Shown here piece by piece: positions 14,661 through 18,471 of a stretch of 18,471 bases of DNA; the first letter of the stretch is position 1, and every line of letters starts with the position of its first letter. The DNA comes from Angelakisella sp. (GTDB taxonomy: Bacteria > Bacillota > Clostridia > Oscillospirales > Ruminococcaceae). Under the pieces are notes generated by a model. It was not told the DNA's origin. It did no database searches and worked only from the letters and a program-made list of their open reading frames with translations. A program made the translations under genes and the position numbers. The stretch covers positions 1-18,471 of the forward strand of contig JAHHSN010000030.1 in the NCBI GenBank assembly GCA_020025195.1, in the 5' to 3' direction.

Positions 14661-14996
14661 ATGAACCGATATAAAGTAACGGTAATGGAAAACACCTATT
14701 ATATTACCACCGACGACTCCGAGGCATGGGTCCGCTCACTGGAGGACCGCATCGCGCTCAAGGTCTCGGAGATCCGGGACGGGAATCCCTCCCTCTCCGC
14801 CCTCGATACCGCGGCACTGCTGGCCCTCAACCTGATGGACGAGCTGAAGAAAAGCGAGGAATCCGCCTCCAATCTCCGCAGTCAGCTGACCAGCTATCTC
14901 CGGGAATCCTCCGCCGCCCGCAGTCAGGACGAGGAGCTTCGCCGGCTGGGTCAGACCGCCTTCAGTGACTATGGTTCCCATGACGAAGCATTTTAA
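14661..14996 (+). CDS. zapA: Cell division protein ZapA
   Basis: The 111-residue protein is the small FtsZ-associated factor that bundles FtsZ filaments and stabilises the Z-ring. The N-terminal globular part MNRYKVTVMENTYYITTDDSEAWVRSLEDRIALKVSEI matches the family. The middle ALDTAALLALNLMDELKKSEE leads into a coiled coil (about residues 60-100) that mediates dimer and tetramer formation. The start ATG has an AAGGAGG ribosome binding site seven or so bases upstream. Its 3' end overlaps the start of the U32-family gene. The zapA-U32 neighbourhood is familiar in Firmicutes. It is divergent from glgP. Confidence 0.93.
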   Translation: MNRYKVTVMENTYYITTDDSEAWVRSLEDRIALKVSEIRDGNPSLSALDTAALLALNLMDELKKSEESASNLRSQLTSYLRESSAARSQDEELRRLGQTAFSDYGSHDEAF

Positions 14997-17052
14997 GCCG
15001 GAGGTGCTGGCGCCCGCGGGCGGTCCGGAGCAGCTGCGTGCCGCCGTCCTCTGCGGGGCGGACGCCGTCTATCTCGGGCTTTCCGATTTTAACGCGCGGG
15101 CCGGCGCCGAAAACTTCACCCCGGAGCTGCTCCTCCAGTCGGTTTCGTGGTGCCACGCCAGAGGGGTCCGGGTCTATGTGACCCTCAACACCCTCGTCAC
15201 CGACCGGGAGATCCCCCTCTGGGAGCGTTCCCTCGCAGCAGTGGCCGCGGCGGGTGCCGACGGCGTCATCGTGCAGGACCTCGGCATGGCCGCTCTGGCG
15301 CGCCGGCTCTGCCCCACCCTGCCCCTCCATGGCAGCACCCAGATGACGGTGCATAACCTCGCGGGCTGCCGGGTACTGGAGGAGATGGGGTTCGAGCAGG
15401 TGGTGCTCGCCCGGGAGCTGACCCGGGAGGAGATCGCCGCCATCGCGGCGGGGACCTCCCTTCGCACCGAGGTCTTTGTGCACGGCGCCCTCTGCATGAG
15501 CGTCTCCGGGCAGTGCTATCTTTCCGGCATTCTGGGGGAGCGCAGCGGCAACCGCGGGCAGTGCGCCCAGCCCTGCCGCCTCAACTTTAAGAGCCACGGG
15601 CGGGAATACGCCCTCTCCCTCAAGGATCTCACCCTGACCGACCGTCTGCCGGACCTCGCCGCCCTCGGCGTCGCCTCCTTCAAGATTGAAGGACGGCTCA
15701 AGCGCCCGGAATATGTGGCGGCGGCGGTAACCGCCTGCCGGGAAGCGCTGGCCGGAAAAACACCGGATCTTGCCGCCCTTTCGGCGGTTTTTTCGCGGAG
15801 CGGTTTTACAGACGGCTACTACACCGGCGAGCGGGATCTTCGGATGTTCGGCGTCCGCTCCCGGGAGGACGTGGCGGCGACGGCGGAGGTGCTTTCCTCC
15901 CTCGGCGCCCTCACCCGAAACGAGGTGGGAAGGGTCCCGGTCACGATGGAGCTGACCCTGAAAGAAAGGGAGCCGGTGAGGCTTTCTGTTTCGGACGGGA
16001 GCCGCACCGTAACGGTGACGGGCGACTGCCCGGAAAAGGCAGAGAACCGCCCCACCGACGAGGCGCTCTGCCAAAGGGCGCTGGAAAAGTGCGGCGGGAC
16101 GCCCTTTACCCTTTCCTCTCTCACCTGCCGGCTGGAGGAGGGGCTTCGGCTTCCGCAGTCGGCGCTCAACCGCCTGCGGAAGGAGGCCCTGGAGGCCCTC
16201 GCCGCCGAGCGCGGCCGGGTGGCGCCTCACCCTTATAACGAAACCGCGGGACCGGGCTCCGAGCCGCCCGCGGCGCGCCCCCAAAGGGGTGCGCCGGATC
16301 TGCGCTGCCGCTTCCGGGCGGCGGCGCAGATCCCCCCCGCCCTGCGGGCGGGGGGCGGGCGGCTCTCCCTGCCCCTTGCAGAGGTTCTCCGGGAGCCGGA
16401 GCTGGCCGCGCGGCTCGGGGAGCGCCTTTCGGCGGAGCTTCCGCTCTTGGTCTCTCCCCTCCGGGAGGACGCCCTCCGGGAGGACCTCCGGAAGCTCAAG
16501 GCCCTCAGGGTCAACCGGGTCGTGGCCGGGAACCTCGGGACGGCGGCGCTGGCACGAGAGCTCGACTTTTTTGTGACCGGCGACTACTCCCTCAACCTTC
16601 TCAATTCCGAAGCGCTCCGCGCGGCGGCTGCCCTCGGCTGCGGGGAAGCGACCCTCTCCTTTGAGGGGGAGCGCGGCGCCGCCCAGCGGATGGTTTCCCC
16701 CATTCCCATCGGCGTCATCGCCTACGGCCACCTGCCCCTTATGACCTACCGCAACTGCCCCGGCAAGGGCCGAAACGGCTGCGGCGCCTGCCGCGGGGTG
16801 AATGAGCTTCAGGACCGGCGGGGGAATACGTTTCCGCTTCTCTGCCACCGGCGGGAGTACTCCCAGCTCCTCAATCCCCAGCCGCTTTTCCTCTCCGACC
16901 GTCTCCCGGAGTGGCGCTTTGCCGACTTTCTGACCCTTTATTTTACCACCGAGACGGCGGCGGAATGTGAAAAGATCCTTCTCCTCTATGAGAGCGGCGG
17001 CAAGCCCGCCGGCGCCTTTACCCGCGGGCTTTATTACCGGGGTCTTAAATAA
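14971..17052 (+). CDS. U32-family protein (RlhA/YdcP-like RNA hydroxylase)
   Basis: The product of about 693 residues belongs to peptidase family U32, whose best-studied members (RlhA, TrhP) are prephenate-dependent RNA hydroxylases acting on 23S rRNA or tRNA, not proteases. The N-terminal barrel begins KPEVLAPAGGPEQLRAAVLCGADAVYLG. The family signature EVFVHGALCMSVSGQCYLSG contains C175 and C182, followed by C198 and C202 in GQCAQPCR. A middle DUF3656-like region follows (about 300-430), then a second barrel-like half with C596, C604, C607 and C625. These are candidate iron-sulfur or metal ligands. The two-part length resembles RlhA (about 650) more than TrhP. GTG 14965, ATG 14971 and ATG 14980 are all possible starts; none has a strong ribosome binding site, consistent with coupling to zapA, which it overlaps. 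Confidence 0.9.
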   Translation: MVPMTKHFKPEVLAPAGGPEQLRAAVLCGADAVYLGLSDFNARAGAENFTPELLLQSVSWCHARGVRVYVTLNTLVTDREIPLWERSLAAVAAAGADGVIVQDLGMAALARRLCPTLPLHGSTQMTVHNLAGCRVLEEMGFEQVVLARELTREEIAAIAAGTSLRTEVFVHGALCMSVSGQCYLSGILGERSGNRGQCAQPCRLNFKSHGREYALSLKDLTLTDRLPDLAALGVASFKIEGRLKRPEYVAAAVTACREALAGKTPDLAALSAVFSRSGFTDGYYTGERDLRMFGVRSREDVAATAEVLSSLGALTRNEVGRVPVTMELTLKEREPVRLSVSDGSRTVTVTGDCPEKAENRPTDEALCQRALEKCGGTPFTLSSLTCRLEEGLRLPQSALNRLRKEALEALAAERGRVAPHPYNETAGPGSEPPAARPQRGAPDLRCRFRAAAQIPPALRAGGGRLSLPLAEVLREPELAARLGERLSAELPLLVSPLREDALREDLRKLKALRVNRVVAGNLGTAALARELDFFVTGDYSLNLLNSEALRAAAALGCGEATLSFEGERGAAQRMVSPIPIGVIAYGHLPLMTYRNCPGKGRNGCGACRGVNELQDRRGNTFPLLCHRREYSQLLNPQPLFLSDRLPEWRFADFLTLYFTTETAAECEKILLLYESGGKPAGAFTRGLYYRGLK

Positions 17053-17127
17053 GAGGATTTTCCGCGGAAGTCTCCCGCAAAACGTTTTTCCATTCCCGAA
17101 TTACACTGAACACTAGGAGGAACCCCC

Positions 17128-17562
17128 ATGCCCCAGATCAAGATTCATTATCTCTCGGACCAAATCGAAAAGCTCCGCTACATTGACGGCAAAAGCGACT
17201 GGATCGACCTTCGGGCCGCCAAGACCATGGAGCTAAAGGCCGGCGAATTCGCCTTCATTCCCCTTGGCGTTGCGATGGCTCTCCCTAAGGGCTACGAAGC
17301 CCACATTGCGCCCCGCAGCTCCACCTTTAAGAACTGGGGCATCCTACAGACCAATTCGGTGGGCGTGGTGGATGAAAGCTTCTCCGGCGACGGCGACGAA
17401 TGGAAGCTCCCGGTCTATGCGACCCGCGACTGCCGCATAGAGCTCAATGACCGGGTGGCGCAGTTCCGCATCATGGAGCACCAGCCGCCCATTGAATTTC
17501 TGGAGTGCGAGGCGCTCGGCGGTCCCGACCGCGGGGGCTTTGGCTCCACCGGGAAGGCCTAA
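17128..17562 (+). CDS. dut: dUTP diphosphatase
   Basis: The 144-residue enzyme hydrolyses dUTP to dUMP and pyrophosphate, keeping uracil out of DNA and feeding thymidylate synthesis. All trimeric dUTPase motifs can be traced: motif 1 as SDWIDLRAA (about residues 20-28), motif 2 APRSS (about 57-61), motif 3 GVVDESFSGDGDEWK, motif 4 NDRVAQFRI and motif 5 RGGFGSTG at the flexible C-terminus. Motif 3 has Phe where Tyr is usual and a small GDGDEW insertion, a variant I associate with clostridial dUTPases. A strong TAGGAGG precedes the ATG. It lies 75 bases after the U32 gene with no terminator seen, and 37 bases before maf. Confidence 0.95.
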   Translation: MPQIKIHYLSDQIEKLRYIDGKSDWIDLRAAKTMELKAGEFAFIPLGVAMALPKGYEAHIAPRSSTFKNWGILQTNSVGVVDESFSGDGDEWKLPVYATRDCRIELNDRVAQFRIMEHQPPIEFLECEALGGPDRGGFGSTGKA

Positions 17563-17599
17563 AAGCCCCCCATTAAGCGCGAAAAGCGAGGTCTTTTTT

Positions 17600-18175
17600 A
17601 TGAAACAGCTCATTCTGGGGAGCGGCTCTCCCCGCCGCCGGGAGCTTCTCTCGGTCATCACTCCCCATTTTACCGTGCAGACCGCGGACGCGGACGAAAG
17701 TCTGCCGGAGGGCATCCCGCCCGACGAGGCGGTGGAGCTTCTCTCCCGCCGCAAGGCCGAGGCGGTCTTCGGGCGGCTCCCCGACCCGGAAAACGCGCTG
17801 GTACTCGGCGCGGACACCGTGGTTTTTCTCGCGGGACACATCCTCGGAAAGCCGCACTCTCACGAGGAGGCGGTGCGGATGATCTCCGCGCTATCTGGAA
17901 AGACCCACCGGGTCTGCACCGGGGTCACCCTCCTTTCCCGGGAAAAGGCGCTCACCTTCCACGAGGAGACGGAGGTCACCTTTTATCCCCTCTCCCCGGA
18001 GGAGATTGAGCGGTACTGCTCCCTCCCGGAGCCCTACGACAAGGCGGGCGCCTACGGCATTCAGGGGGCGGGCGCGCTTCTGGTGGCAGGCATCCGCGGC
18101 GACTTCTATAACGTGATGGGTCTTCCCATCGCCGCCCTCTCCCGCCGTCTCCGGGAATTTGACTGCGGACTTTGA
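17600..18175 (+). CDS. maf: Maf-family nucleoside triphosphate pyrophosphatase
   Basis: The 191-residue protein is a Maf/YhdE-type house-cleaning pyrophosphatase that hydrolyses dTTP/UTP or modified nucleotides to monophosphates. It was first described as a septum-formation inhibitor in Bacillus. Signatures are LILGSGSPRRRELL at the N-terminus (residues 4-17), VLGADTVVF with the metal-binding Asp in the middle, and YDKAGAYGIQGAGALLV with the family's catalytic region near 150. An open frame extends back to 17447, inside dut. The ATG at 17600 is chosen because it gives the conserved N-terminus and has GAGG eight bases upstream. It is the last gene of the zapA-U32-dut-maf group and is followed by a strong terminator. 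It and dut both sanitise nucleotide pools. Confidence 0.95.
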   Translation: MKQLILGSGSPRRRELLSVITPHFTVQTADADESLPEGIPPDEAVELLSRRKAEAVFGRLPDPENALVLGADTVVFLAGHILGKPHSHEEAVRMISALSGKTHRVCTGVTLLSREKALTFHEETEVTFYPLSPEEIERYCSLPEPYDKAGAYGIQGAGALLVAGIRGDFYNVMGLPIAALSRRLREFDCGL

Positions 18176-18202
18176 GCCTTTTCCCCCAGCAGCATAAAAA
18201 AG

Positions 18203-18248
18203 AAAGCGGTCCCCGGCCTCAAAAGGCCTCGGGTCCGCTTATTTTTTT
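18203..18248 (+). terminator. Strong terminator after maf
   Basis: AAGCGGTCCCCGGCCT (from 18204) pairs with AGGCCTCGGGTCCGCTT (to 18240) around a short A-rich loop, with one mismatch and one bulge, followed by ATTTTTTT. The preceding A-run means it could also work for minus-strand transcripts. Confidence 0.88.
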
Positions 18249-18471
18249 GCGCTTTTCCAGGGGAAAGGGCGCTTTTTCTTTCGCGAGGAGGGACTTCCTC
18301 GGTTCGGTTTTTTTGCGCTTTCGCGCGCTCCGACCTTTGCGGAGGCCGGGGAAGTACGGCGCGCTTGGTTCAAAGCTAATCTCTCGCGCTCCCCCCAACC
18401 CCCTCCGCGGGGAGGGGGCTTTAAGGCTGTGTGATGCAGAGAACTGCATGGCGAAACCCATAGGCTTAAAC
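18249..18471. other. Hairpin-rich intergenic end of the window
   Basis: No gene is supported here. Several inverted repeats follow one another: GCGCTTTTCC with GGAAAGGGCGC (about 18249-18271), CGAGGA with TCCTCG (about 18283-18300), CCCCCTCC with GGAGGGGG (8 bp around GCGG, about 18400-18419), and ATGCAG with CTGCAT near 18434-18449. A 14-base direct repeat, TTTTTTTGCGCTTT, occurs at 18242-18255 and 18308-18321. The minus-strand 80-residue open frame here looks like translated repeat DNA rather than a protein. Confidence 0.55.

Noticed and set aside
14962..16848. 628-residue open frame on the minus strand
   Set aside because: It is antisense to the U32-family gene; the composition is Arg/Gly/Pro-rich without motifs.
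18219..18461. 80-residue minus-strand open frame
   Set aside because: It crosses the maf terminator and several hairpins, and the translation resembles commonly mis-annotated intergenic repeats.

Overview
The window comes from a GC-rich, low-complexity-biased chromosome of the Firmicutes, most likely a gut member of the Clostridia (Oscillospiraceae/Ruminococcaceae type). I infer this from the strong AGGAGG-type ribosome binding sites, consensus sigma-A-like promoters, an L10-leader attenuator in front of rplJ, a zapA-U32 gene pair, and clostridial-type flavoprotein/rubredoxin and glycogen-degradation genes. The species cannot be named from the sequence alone. Most of the window is chromosomal housekeeping DNA; two AT-rich genes stand out as likely acquired.

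Layout. (1) 1-4321, plus strand: argS (arginyl-tRNA synthetase), der (ribosome-assembly GTPase), a small membrane protein and a nitroreductase, closely spaced. (2) 4322-5333: an AT-rich nucleotidyltransferase-fold gene with its own terminator, probably foreign. (3) 5163-5939: 777 bases without a convincing gene. It contains three terminator hairpins and an unusual ~200-base nested inverted-repeat structure (5367-5564). (4) 5940-6985, minus strand: a flavin-reductase/rubredoxin fusion translationally coupled to a tiny GNAT acetyltransferase. They are driven by a perfect-consensus promoter whose -35 box is overlapped by an operator-like dyad. (5) 7087-8343, minus: rplJ-rplL with consensus promoter, L10 leader and attenuator, cut off from the usual rplK-rplA and rpoB neighbours. 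(6) 8372-9467, minus: an AT-rich orphan gene with a KHDR motif, possibly HEPN-like, with its own promoter, ending 29 bases from the rplJ promoter. (7) 9550-14467, minus: a three-gene unit of glycogen phosphorylase, a GH13 alpha-glucan hydrolase and a membrane-anchored NusG-domain-II protein, ending at a clear terminator. (8) 14585-18248, plus: zapA overlapping a U32-family (RlhA-like) gene, then dut and maf, ending at a strong terminator. (9) 18249-18471: hairpin-rich intergenic DNA.

How the parts fit. Translation and cell-cycle functions dominate: tRNA charging, ribosome assembly, ribosomal stalk, rRNA/tRNA hydroxylation family, Z-ring assembly, and nucleotide-pool sanitation by dUTPase and Maf. 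The glycogen block would release glucose-1-phosphate and debranch or hydrolyse maltodextrins. The flavoprotein-rubredoxin and the nitroreductase fit the redox chemistry of an anaerobe. I found no CRISPR array, tRNA, rRNA, transposase, integrase or prophage gene. The best candidates for something undescribed are the nested structure at 5367-5564, the KHDR-motif orphan gene at 8372-9379 and the operator-like dyad at 6968-6984.
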